From assembly GCA_009774235.1 (NCBI GenBank), contig VSNJ01000143.1, positions 1-10,598 of the forward strand: a stretch of DNA of 10,598 bases, given 5' to 3'. The notes under the pieces are model-generated. The model worked only from the letters and a program-made list of their open reading frames with translations. It was not told where the DNA came from and did not search any database. This stretch comes from Lachnospiraceae bacterium. Lineage in GTDB: Bacteria > Bacillota > Clostridia > Lachnospirales > Lachnospiraceae. The position numbers and the translations under genes are program-made. Positions 5,010-10,598 of this stretch are shown here, piece after piece. How positions within the stretch are numbered: the stretch's first letter is position 1; each line of letters opens with the position of its first letter.

Positions 5010-5509
5010 AGTTCTTCAAGTGATATTCCACGTGCCCTTGCTACATCCTCAGGTTTCTTAAGATTATCAAGGCCATTTATTGCAGCAAGTACAACATTCT
5101 GTTTATTATTAGAACCAAGGGATTTTGTACGGATATTCTTATAACCTGCAAGCTCAAGTACAGCACGTGCTGGACCGCCAGCGATAATACCAGTACCTTC
5201 TGGAGCCCTCTTAATAAGTACAGAAGCACTGCCAAACTTGCCAATAAAGTCATGTGGTACACTCTTATTCTCGTCGATAGGAACCTCAACTAATTTCTTT
5301 GTTGCGTCTTCCTTTCCTTTGCGGATAGCTTCTGGTATTTCAGTAGCTTTGCCAAGTCCAACGCCAACATGCCCGTTCTTATCGCCAACTACTACTAATG
5401 CAGTAAATCTCATGTTACGTCCACCCTTAACTACTTTGGTTACACGCTTAATCGTTACTACATTATCTTCCAGCTCTAACTGGCTGGCGTCAATAATTGT
5501 ACGTTTCAT
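5000..5509 (-). CDS. rpsE: 30S ribosomal protein S5 (uS5)
   Basis: A 169-aa protein of normal length. The N-terminal double-stranded RNA-binding fold carries the S5 signature around VVKGGRNMRFTALVVVGD (27-44) and GHVGVGLGKA (46-55). The C-terminal domain includes GTGIIAGGPARAVLELAG (105-122). S5 sits on the solvent side of the 30S near the mRNA entry and contributes to decoding accuracy; the loop around residues 22-30 (RVTKVVKGG) is the region where spectinomycin-resistance changes are known in other bacteria, and it looks wild type here. The ATG at 5509 follows GGAGG by seven bases and lies 20 bp after rplR. Confidence 0.98.
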   Translation of the reverse strand: MKRTIIDASQLELEDNVVTIKRVTKVVKGGRNMRFTALVVVGDKNGHVGVGLGKATEIPEAIRKGKEDATKKLVEVPIDENKSVPHDFIGKFGSASVLIKRAPEGTGIIAGGPARAVLELAGYKNIRTKSLGSNNKQNVVLAAINGLDNLKKPEDVARARGISLEELLS

Positions 5510-5529
5510 GTATTTTCCTCCTGAATCTA

Positions 5530-5898
5530 TTAGAATTCTAATCCTGCTTCTCTTGCTGCTTCTGCTAAAGCCTTAACTTTACCCTGGTAAATAAATCCTC
5601 CCCTGTCAAATACAACAGTTGTAATTCCCTTATCCAGTGCCCTTTTAGCGATTACACCGCCAAGCTTTGCAGCTGCTTCAATATTATTTGTCTTCTCTAA
5701 ACCATCCTTAACTTCCTTCTGGAGAGTTGAAGCTGAAACTAAAGTGTTTCCAGCAGTATCATCTATAACCTGGGCATACATATGGCTGTTGCTTCTGAAC
5801 ACAGCCAGGCGCGGTCTTTCTGCTGTGCCTGAAAGACGTTTGCGGACTTTCATGTGCTTCTTTGCACGGACTTCACTTCTTGACTGCTTTTTAATCAT
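5530..5898 (-). CDS. rplR: 50S ribosomal protein L18 (uL18)
   Basis: A 122-aa protein, typical of Firmicutes. The basic N-terminus (1-27) is followed by RPRLAVFRSN (28-37) and the family pattern MYAQVIDDTAGNTLVSAST. The C-terminal GGFIYQGKVKALAEAAREAG is also typical. L18 binds 5S rRNA together with L5 (rplE, upstream in the same operon) and joins the 5S particle to the 50S central protuberance. The ATG at 5898 lies 19 bp after the rplF stop and has two possible SD elements (GGAG and GAGG). No anomalies. Confidence 0.98.
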   Translation of the reverse strand: MIKKQSRSEVRAKKHMKVRKRLSGTAERPRLAVFRSNSHMYAQVIDDTAGNTLVSASTLQKEVKDGLEKTNNIEAAAKLGGVIAKRALDKGITTVVFDRGGFIYQGKVKALAEAAREAGLEF

Positions 5899-5917
5899 TG
5901 AATCCTCACTCCTTTAC

Positions 5918-6460
5918 TTATTTTTTACCTGTCTTACCAACTTTACGCCTGATAACCTCATCAGCGTATTTAATACCTTTGCCCTTATATGGCTCTGGAG
6001 CTCTCTTTTCCCTGATTTCGGCAGCGTACTGTCCGACTTTCTCCTTATCTATACCCTTGACAATAATCTTATTCTGTCCTTCAACTATTACTTCAAGGCC
6101 TTCTGGGTCTTCCATCTCTACAGGATGTGAATATCCAAGGGAAAGAACCAGCTTCTTACCCTGCTTCTGTGCCCTGTAACCAACACCATTTACTTCAAGT
6201 TCTTTAGAAAAACCTTCTGTAACACCTGTAACCATGTTGTATACAAGAGTCCTTGTAAGACCATGCAGTGATTTCATCTTCTTAAGGTCATTTGGCCTTG
6301 ATACCAGGATTTCCTCACCTTCCTGCTTAATTTCCATCTCTGCAGGAAGTACCCTTTCAAGAGTACCCTTTGGTCCTTTTACAGTCACTTTATTATTTTC
6401 TGCAATATCAACAGTTACGCCTGCTGGTACCGCGATAGGCATTTTTCCGATACGTGACAT
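5918..6460 (-). CDS. rplF: 50S ribosomal protein L6 (uL6)
   Basis: A 180-aa protein with the two repeated RNA-binding domains of L6 (about 1-82 and 83-180). The signature PEPYKGKGIKYADE begins at 155, and NGVGYRAQ (91-98) marks the second domain. L6 binds helix 97 of 23S rRNA near the GTPase-associated centre and is needed late in 50S assembly. I chose the ATG at 6460 (MSRIGKMPIAVPAGV), seven bases after GGAGGT. Another ATG five codons upstream begins inside that SD and is not supported. The gap to rpsH is 53 bp. Confidence 0.98.
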   Translation of the reverse strand: MSRIGKMPIAVPAGVTVDIAENNKVTVKGPKGTLERVLPAEMEIKQEGEEILVSRPNDLKKMKSLHGLTRTLVYNMVTGVTEGFSKELEVNGVGYRAQKQGKKLVLSLGYSHPVEMEDPEGLEVIVEGQNKIIVKGIDKEKVGQYAAEIREKRAPEPYKGKGIKYADEVIRRKVGKTGKK

Positions 6461-6513
6461 GCCGTGCACCTCCATATTCTTAGGTTTATATTAATGCGTC
6501 CTAGTTCCTGCAA

Positions 6514-6915
6514 TTACCAGATAAATGCAAGAACTTCTCCGCCAACATTTGCTTTCCTTGCTTCCTTGTCTGTCATAACGCCCTTATTTGTAGAAATAAT
6601 TGCAATGCCAAGTCCTCCGAGAACCTTAGGAAGCTCTTCCTTGCCAGCATAGACACGGAGACCTGGTTTTGAAATCCTTTTTAAACCAGAAATAATCTTG
6701 TCATTCTTATCTACGCCATACTTTAATGTAATATGAATCATTTTAATACCATCTACATTAACCATATCAAACTTTCTAATGTAACCTTCCTTTAAAAGGA
6801 TTTCTGCGATAGAAATCTTCATCTTTGAAGCAGGCACATCTACTGTATCATGCTTTGCAGTATTTGCATTACGGATTCTTGTAAGCATATCTGCAATAGG
6901 ATCGCTCGTCATCAT
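6514..6915 (-). CDS. rpsH: 30S ribosomal protein S8 (uS8)
   Basis: A 133-aa protein of standard size. The N-terminus MTSDPIADMLTRIRNA and the C-terminal GVMTDKEARKANVGGEVLAF are the family signatures. S8 is a primary 16S rRNA binder (helix 21) in the 30S platform; in E. coli it also represses the spc operon by binding mRNA near rplE, but I see no convincing copy of that site here. Two adjacent ATG codons open the gene (6915 and 6912); the first lies 10 bases after AGGAGG and is preferred, though either is possible. It lies 15 bp after rpsZ. Confidence 0.97.
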   Translation of the reverse strand: MMTSDPIADMLTRIRNANTAKHDTVDVPASKMKISIAEILLKEGYIRKFDMVNVDGIKMIHITLKYGVDKNDKIISGLKRISKPGLRVYAGKEELPKVLGGLGIAIISTNKGVMTDKEARKANVGGEVLAFIW

Positions 6916-6930
6916 CTTAGTTTTACCTCC

Positions 6931-7116
6931 TTACCAGCTTGCTTTTCTCACGCCTGGAATCTGTCCTTTATAAGCTAACTCACGAAAGCAGATTCTGCAA
7001 ATTCCGTATTTCCTCAAATAAGCATGTGGCCTGCCACAAATCCTGCAACGGCTGTACTCTCTTGTAGAGAATTTAGCTTTACGCTGCTGCTTAACCTTCA
7101 TAGAAGTCTTAGCCAT
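6931..7116 (-). CDS. rpsZ: 30S ribosomal protein S14, zinc-binding type Z (uS14)
   Basis: A 61-aa protein, the short zinc-ribbon form of S14. The four ligands are C24-x2-C27 and C40-x2-C43, in SRCRICGRPH and GICRICFRE. It ends KGQIPGVRKASW, the conserved C-terminus. S14 joins the 30S head late in assembly. Because it needs zinc, genomes often carry a second zinc-free S14 under Zur control elsewhere; that cannot be judged from this window. The ATG at 7116 (MAKTSMKVKQQ) has AGGAGG about eight bases upstream. An upstream in-frame start at 7182 would overlap rplE and lacks family support. The gap to rplE is 13 bp. Confidence 0.98.
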   Translation of the reverse strand: MAKTSMKVKQQRKAKFSTREYSRCRICGRPHAYLRKYGICRICFRELAYKGQIPGVRKASW

Positions 7117-7129
7117 GAAATTTCCCTCC

Positions 7130-7669
7130 TTATTTTTTGAATGGCATACCGAACTGTGCCAACAATTCACGAGCTTCTTCATCAGTCTCAGCTGTAGTAA
7201 CTACTATAACATCCATACCTCTTACTTTGTCTACTTTGTCGTATTCAATTTCAGGGAAAATCAGCTGCTCTTTGATACCAAGTGCATAATTACCCCTGCC
7301 ATCAAACGCATTTGGATTTACACCACGGAAGTCACGTACACGTGGCAGTGCCAGGTTTATAAGACGGTCAAAGAATTCATACATCCTTTCGCCCCTAAGT
7401 GTAACTTTACACCCTATTGGCATGCCTTCCCTGATTTTAAAGTTCGCAATTGAATTTTTGGCTCTTGTTGCGACAGGCTTCTGTCCTGAAATAATGGCAA
7501 GTTCTGCCATAGCAGCATCGAGTACCTTTGAGTTTTCTTTTGCTTCGCCAATTCCCATGTTAATAACTATCTTTTCGAGCCTTGGTACCTGCATAACGTT
7601 TTTATAACCAAACTTTTTGGTCATGCCATCAACGATTTCCTTCTGATAAGTTTCTTTTAAACGGGTCAA
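7130..7669 (-). CDS. rplE: 50S ribosomal protein L5 (uL5), TTG start
   Basis: A 179-aa protein of normal length. Family landmarks are LEKIVINMGIGEA (31-43), SGQKPV (61-66), and a conserved block starting FRGVNPNAFDGRGNYALG at 114. L5 binds 5S rRNA with L18 and forms the central protuberance that contacts P-site tRNA. The first codon is TTG (7669-7667), nine bases after AGGAGG; the protein from there (MTRLKETYQ) matches family N-termini and no closer ATG exists. The weak start codon may lower its initiation rate relative to its neighbours. It lies 23 bp after rplX. Confidence 0.97.
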   Translation of the reverse strand: MTRLKETYQKEIVDGMTKKFGYKNVMQVPRLEKIVINMGIGEAKENSKVLDAAMAELAIISGQKPVATRAKNSIANFKIREGMPIGCKVTLRGERMYEFFDRLINLALPRVRDFRGVNPNAFDGRGNYALGIKEQLIFPEIEYDKVDKVRGMDVIVVTTAETDEEARELLAQFGMPFKK

Positions 7670-7692
7670 CGCTAACAGCCTCCTTTCTGAAA

Positions 7693-7998
7693 TTAATCAA
7701 TTACTTCACCAGTTGCTTTTGCATAACGGACTTTCTTGCCATCCTGGAATTTAAATCCCACACGTGAAGGTTTGCCTTTGCTAACGTACATAACGTTTGA
7801 CATATCAATAGGGGCTGCCTGTTTTACAATGCCACCCTGTGGGTTTGCCTGGCTTGGCTTTGTATGCTTCATAACCTGGTTAATTCCTTCAATGATTACT
7901 TTGCCATCTTTAACGGCTGTTACCTTGCCTTCTCTGCCTTTATCTTTACCAACGATAACTTTTACTGTATCGCCCTTTTTAATTTTACTTGTTGCCAC
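7693..7998 (-). CDS. rplX: 50S ribosomal protein L24 (uL24), GTG start
   Basis: A 101-aa protein, the standard size. The KOW motif occupies about residues 9-29 (GDTVKVIVGKDKGREGKV), followed by GINQVMKHTKPSQANPQGGI. L24 is an assembly initiator for the 50S subunit and sits near the exit of the peptide tunnel. The start is GTG at 7998-7996, giving MATSKIKKGD, with AGGAGG seven bases upstream that itself follows directly on the rplN stop. The 12-bp gap and shared SD position suggest translational coupling with rplN. Confidence 0.97.
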   Translation of the reverse strand: MATSKIKKGDTVKVIVGKDKGREGKVTAVKDGKVIIEGINQVMKHTKPSQANPQGGIVKQAAPIDMSNVMYVSKGKPSRVGFKFQDGKKVRYAKATGEVID

Positions 7999-8010
7999 AA
8001 TGACACCTCC

Positions 8011-8379
8011 TTATAATACTTCTGGTGCTAATGAAACGATTTTCATAAACTGTTTTTCCCTTAACTCCCTGGCTACTGGCCCGAAGATACGTGTTCCTCT
8101 TGGTGTCTTGTCATCACGTATAATTACTGCTGCGTTCTCATCAAACCTTATATAAGAACCATCCTGGCGGCGTACACTCTTTACTGTACGTACAACAACC
8201 GCCTTAACAACATCACCTTTTTTTACAACACCACCTGGTGTTGCATCTTTAACAGAAGCAACAATAATATCGCCAACACCGGCATATCTCCTTGTTGAAC
8301 CGCCTTTAACCCTGATACAAAGAAGTTCTTTAGCACCTGTATTATCAGCTACTTTAAGCCTTGATTCCTGCTGTACCAT
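8011..8379 (-). CDS. rplN: 50S ribosomal protein L14 (uL14)
   Basis: A 122-aa protein, exactly the usual bacterial length. It starts MVQQESRLKVADNTGAKEL, the family signature, and has GTRIFGPVARELR at 95-107. L14 lies at the 30S interface of the 50S subunit (bridge B5/B8), where RsfS can bind. The ATG at 8379 follows GGAGG by eight bases. The 54-bp gap to rpsQ contains a small hairpin. In many bacteria this gap marks the S10/spc operon border; here I see no clear terminator or promoter in it, so the transcript probably runs through. Confidence 0.98.
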   Translation of the reverse strand: MVQQESRLKVADNTGAKELLCIRVKGGSTRRYAGVGDIIVASVKDATPGGVVKKGDVVKAVVVRTVKSVRRQDGSYIRFDENAAVIIRDDKTPRGTRIFGPVARELREKQFMKIVSLAPEVL

Positions 8380-8397
8380 GTTTAACCTCCATATTCT

Positions 8398-8421
8398 GCC
8401 ATATACAAGCTTCTATATGGC
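8398..8421 (-). other. Hairpin in the rpsQ-rplN gap
   Basis: GCCATATA (8398-8405) and TATATGGC (8414-8421) are perfect 8-bp complements with an 8-base loop. The structure lies between the rpsQ stop and the rplN SD, at the traditional S10/spc boundary. It lacks a T-run, so it is more likely a processing or translational element than a terminator. Confidence 0.4.
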
Positions 8422-8433
8422 CTGTTCTGAATA

Positions 8434-8688
8434 CTATTTTGCCCTCTCAATAATTTCCACAAGCCTCCATCTCTTATCCTTAGATAATGGTCTTGTTTCC
8501 ATAACTTTCACCCTGTCACCAATTTTGCAGGTATTCTCTTCATCATGGGCTTTTAATTTATAAGTTCTCTTAATAATTTTATTATAAAGCGGATGCTTCA
8601 CATTATCGACAATAGCAACAACGATTGTCTTGTCCATCTTATCACTTACTACCTTGCCTACACGTGTTTTCCTAAGATTTCTCTCCAC
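8434..8688 (-). CDS. rpsQ: 30S ribosomal protein S17 (uS17), GTG start
   Basis: An 84-aa OB-fold protein, normal length. The signature GDRVKVMETRPLSKDKRW lies at 57-74, and the N-terminal part RKTRVGKVVSDKMDKTIVV is typical. S17 is a primary binder of 16S rRNA in the 30S body (helices 7 and 11). The start is GTG at 8688-8686 (MERNLRKTRVG), eight bases after AGGAGG; there is no better start nearby. It lies 41 bp after rpmC. Confidence 0.97.
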   Translation of the reverse strand: MERNLRKTRVGKVVSDKMDKTIVVAIVDNVKHPLYNKIIKRTYKLKAHDEENTCKIGDRVKVMETRPLSKDKRWRLVEIIERAK

Positions 8689-8729
8689 TTGGGTGTCCTC
8701 CTTCCAATGCCGCTTCCACTAAAATGGCA

Positions 8730-8927
8730 TTAACTCTGTGCTGTAAGCACTGTCTTAATTCTTGCAATATTCTTCTTTACTTCTTTTATTCTGCTTGTAT
8801 TCTCTAACTGGTTAGTTGCGTTCTGGAACCTGAGATTAAAAAGCTCCTTCTTTGCAGCTACTAAATCAGCATTTAATTCTTCTACAGATTTATTCTTTAA
8901 ATCTTCCATATACTGTTTACTCTTCAC
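8730..8927 (-). CDS. rpmC: 50S ribosomal protein L29 (uL29), GTG start
   Basis: A 65-aa, almost wholly helical protein that sits at the exit of the peptide tunnel next to L23. The signature KELFNLRFQ (27-35) and the following NATNQLENTSRIKEVKKNIA are the clear family marks. I place the start at GTG 8927-8925 (MKSKQYMEDL): a full AAGGAGGT lies seven bases upstream. A longer reading from GTG at 8936 would begin within that SD and is rejected; a shorter one from the ATG at residue 7 is too far from the SD. The chosen start overlaps the rplP stop by 11 bases, and the SD lies in the last rplP codons, so translation is probably coupled. Confidence 0.95.
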   Translation of the reverse strand: MKSKQYMEDLKNKSVEELNADLVAAKKELFNLRFQNATNQLENTSRIKEVKKNIARIKTVLTAQS

Positions 8928-9354
8928 TGCCCGCACCTCCTTCTAAATCTGCCCGGGATACAATCTTGCACTTTACAGGTAATTTATGTGTTGCAAGACG
9001 CAAAGCTTCTTTTGCTATTTCTTCTGACACACCAGAAATCTCAAACATTACACGGCCAGGCTTAACTACAGCAACCCAGTATTCAAGGGCACCTTTACCT
9101 TTACCCATTCGGGTTTCAGCTGGTGTCTTAGTAACTGGCTTATCTGGGAAAATCTTTATCCATACTTTACCACCACGCTTAATATAACGTGTCATGGCAA
9201 CACGGGCAGCCTCTATCTGGTTTGACTTAATCCATGCAGGCTCTGTTGCTACAATACCGTATTCACCATTTGTAATTTTATTTCCTCTGAGCGCTTTTCC
9301 TGTCATACGGCCACGGAACTGCTTACGATGTTTAACTCTCTTTGGCATTAACAT
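8917..9354 (-). CDS. rplP: 50S ribosomal protein L16 (uL16)
   Basis: A 145-aa protein of normal size. It begins MLMPKRVKHRKQFRG and has the signatures IKRGGKVWIKIFPDKPVT (58-75) and RMGKGKG (82-88). L16 contacts both A-site and P-site tRNA near the peptidyl transferase centre and is a late assembly protein. The ATG at 9354 shares one base with the rpsC stop (TAATG), with AGGGAG nine bases upstream, so translation is probably by termination-reinitiation. A second ATG two codons later is less well spaced. The 3' end overlaps rpmC. Confidence 0.98.
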   Translation of the reverse strand: MLMPKRVKHRKQFRGRMTGKALRGNKITNGEYGIVATEPAWIKSNQIEAARVAMTRYIKRGGKVWIKIFPDKPVTKTPAETRMGKGKGALEYWVAVVKPGRVMFEISGVSEEIAKEALRLATHKLPVKCKIVSRADLEGGAGSEE

Positions 9355-10022
9355 TATTTATCGCTCCCTTCCTTTTTGGCATTGTTCTTTGTTGGAAGTA
9401 CCTCACCATTATAAATCCAGACCTTTACACCAACCTTTCCATAAGTTGTGTCTGCCTCTGCAAAACCATAATCAATGTCTGCACGGAGTGTCTGGAGAGG
9501 AATTGTTCCCTCACTGTAGAACTCTGTACGTGCCATATCAGCACCACCAAGACGTCCTGAACAGCTTGTTTTAATACCTTTTGCACCTGTCTTTAAAGTC
9601 CTGCCCATTGCAGACTTCATGGCACGGCGGAAAGAAACACGGCTCTCTAACTGCTGTGCAATATTTTCAGCAACCAGCTGTGCATGCCTGTCAGGATTTT
9701 TAATATCCATAATTTTAATATCAAGTGCAACTTTTCTTCCTATTACTTTAAGAATTTCTTTCTTTAACTTTTCAATTTCAGCTCCGCCCTTTCCAATTAC
9801 AAAACCAGGCTTTGCTGTGTGTATTATAACCCTTACTTTATCAGTAGGTCTTTCAATCTCTATTTTTGAAATACATGCATTGTTTAACTTATCCTTTACA
9901 AATTCCCTTATCTTGTAATCTTCTACAAGAAAATCTGCAAAGTTCTCTTCTGCATACCAATTGGAATCCCAGCCGCTGATAACGCCGACCCTTAAACCAT
10001 GAGGATTAACTTTCTGTCCCAT
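9354..10022 (-). CDS. rpsC: 30S ribosomal protein S3 (uS3)
   Basis: A 222-aa protein, typical of Firmicutes. The N-terminus MGQKVNPHGLRVGVI is diagnostic. The KH type-2 RNA-binding domain carries the GKGG loop at 77-80 (GFVIGKGGAEIEKL). The C-terminal domain holds SGRLGGADMARTEFYSEG. S3 forms part of the mRNA entry tunnel and ribosomal helicase with S4 and S5. The ATG at 10022 has AGGAG seven bases upstream, and the gene lies 31 bp after rplV. Its stop overlaps the rplP start by one base. The Lys/Glu-rich tail (NAKKEGSDK) is ordinary. Confidence 0.98.
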   Translation of the reverse strand: MGQKVNPHGLRVGVISGWDSNWYAEENFADFLVEDYKIREFVKDKLNNACISKIEIERPTDKVRVIIHTAKPGFVIGKGGAEIEKLKKEILKVIGRKVALDIKIMDIKNPDRHAQLVAENIAQQLESRVSFRRAMKSAMGRTLKTGAKGIKTSCSGRLGGADMARTEFYSEGTIPLQTLRADIDYGFAEADTTYGKVGVKVWIYNGEVLPTKNNAKKEGSDK

Positions 10023-10053
10023 TTTAATCTCCTTTCATAGACCAGTAAAACAA

Positions 10054-10443
10054 TTAACGCTCGTTGAGAATTATTGTTATATGGCTCATTCTCTTTTCGA
10101 TTCGATATGCCCTGCCCTGGGCTCTTGGTCTTATTCTCTTCATTGTCGGCCCTTTGTTTGCAAAACATTCTTCAATATATAAATCATCAGGATTCATTCC
10201 ATTGTTATTTTCAGCATTTGCAATTGCAGACTGTAATAATTTTAAAATAATACGTGAAGCACCTCTTGGACTGTATGTCAGTATACCAATTGCTGTTTCT
10301 ACATCTTTGCCTCTGATGGCGTCTAATACAAAACAAGCCTTCTGTACTGAAACTCTTGCATAAGATAATTTTGCTGAAGGTCTTGTATCTTTCTGGTTCG
10401 CATTTCTTTCTCTCTTTATCTGAGACCTATGCCCCTTTGCCAT
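10054..10443 (-). CDS. rplV: 50S ribosomal protein L22 (uL22)
   Basis: A 129-aa protein. The globular part starts near residue 24 (AKLSYARVSVQKACFVLDAIRG in pieces 24-45), preceded by a basic extension of roughly 20 residues (MAKGHRSQIKRERN) that is longer than in B. subtilis but usual in Clostridia relatives as I recall. The tunnel-lining beta-hairpin includes GPTMKRIRPRAQGRAYRI (98-115); residues in this loop and L4 line the constriction where macrolides bind, and no deletion or insertion is obvious. The ATG at 10443 has GGAGG eight bases upstream. The 123-bp gap to rpsS is long for this cluster and contains a hairpin. Confidence 0.97.
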   Translation of the reverse strand: MAKGHRSQIKRERNANQKDTRPSAKLSYARVSVQKACFVLDAIRGKDVETAIGILTYSPRGASRIILKLLQSAIANAENNNGMNPDDLYIEECFANKGPTMKRIRPRAQGRAYRIEKRMSHITIILNER

Positions 10444-10476
10444 TTATGAAGCCTCCTTTCAAATTCAGATGGACAA

Positions 10477-10503
10477 GCTACGGTGGCAGATGCCACACAT
10501 AGC
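10477..10503 (-). other. Hairpin in the rpsS-rplV gap
   Basis: GTGGCA (10483-10488) and TGCCAC (10491-10496) form a tight palindrome with a 2-base centre. GCTA (10477-10480) and TAGC (10500-10503) extend it across a small internal loop. It sits about 17 bases upstream of the rplV SD in a 123-bp gap. No T-run follows and I see no convincing promoter. It may be a translational or stability element for rplV. Confidence 0.35.
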
Positions 10504-10566
10504 ATTAATCTATATTAGCAACTTTTTTAGTGTTTACCATTATTAGTTATAATAAAAAATATAAAC

Positions 10567-10598
10567 TTAACGTTTCTTTTCGTCTTTTCCATGACCTC
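10567..10598 (-). CDS. rpsS: 30S ribosomal protein S19 (uS19), C-terminal end only
   Basis: Only the last nine whole codons and the stop are inside the window. They read GHGKDEKKR followed by TAA (10569-10567). This fits the basic C-terminal tail of S19, where a GH motif precedes a Lys/Arg-rich end, and rpsS is the expected gene just before rplV in the S10 order. The rest of the gene lies beyond the right edge. The identification relies on this short tail plus gene order, so it is good but not independent proof. Confidence 0.85.
   Translation of the reverse strand, partial: GHGKDEKKR

Noticed and set aside
6931..7182. Longer form of S14 starting inside rplE
   Set aside because: The extra 22 residues overlap rplE and have no family support; the ATG at 7116 has a strong SD and gives the standard 61-aa protein.
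8928..8936. Earlier GTG start for L29 at 8936
   Set aside because: That GTG is part of the AAGGAGGTG ribosome binding site itself; the GTG at 8927 is correctly spaced from it.
9194..9574. Plus-strand ORFs antisense to rplP/rpsC and other r-protein genes
   Set aside because: They lie opposite conserved coding sequence, lack ribosome binding sites and look like no protein family.

Overview
The window is a chromosomal segment of a low-G+C Gram-positive bacterium. It carries most of the S10-spc ribosomal protein cluster, all on the minus strand, so transcription runs from high to low coordinates. A Clostridia member of the Lachnospiraceae type is the best guess. The reasons are the canonical Firmicutes gene order, the short zinc-binding S14 (rpsZ type), an N-terminally extended L22, the wording of L29 and L22, very strong AGGAGG ribosome binding sites, and four GTG/TTG starts. 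The family assignment is inference from remembered protein similarity, not from a search.

Layout in the direction of transcription. The last codons of rpsS enter at the right edge. Then come rplV, rpsC, rplP, rpmC, rpsQ (end of the S10 part) and rplN, rplX, rplE, rpsZ, rpsH, rplF, rplR, rpsE, rpmD (spc part). All are tightly packed, with overlaps or short gaps. A 338-bp non-coding break (4443-4780) separates rpmD from rplO. It holds a good intrinsic terminator with a competing upstream hairpin, an extended -10 promoter, and a structured leader that ends in an SD-proximal hairpin. rplO and secY follow, nearly touching. A 282-bp interval (2380-2661) between secY and adk is almost wholly made of inverted repeats. 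Then come adk, map and infA, with hairpins in the spacers ahead of map and infA. The usual continuation (rpmJ, rpsM, rpsK, rpsD, rpoA, rplQ) is not present after infA. Instead an AT-rich spacer leads to an unrecognised small membrane-anchored, cysteine-containing protein that runs off the left edge.

The genes work together as follows. The r-proteins supply the 30S and 50S subunits, including the peptide-exit-tunnel lining (L22, with L29 and L24 near the exit). SecY forms the export channel, adenylate kinase balances adenine nucleotides, methionine aminopeptidase trims nascent chains, and IF1 acts in initiation. Every r-protein and housekeeping gene looks intact. I see no classical new defence or mobile system here. 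The noteworthy material is in the intergenic RNA: a possible attenuator and leader before rplO, and an unexplained tandem-hairpin element before adk. These structures were found by eye and have not been folded by software.
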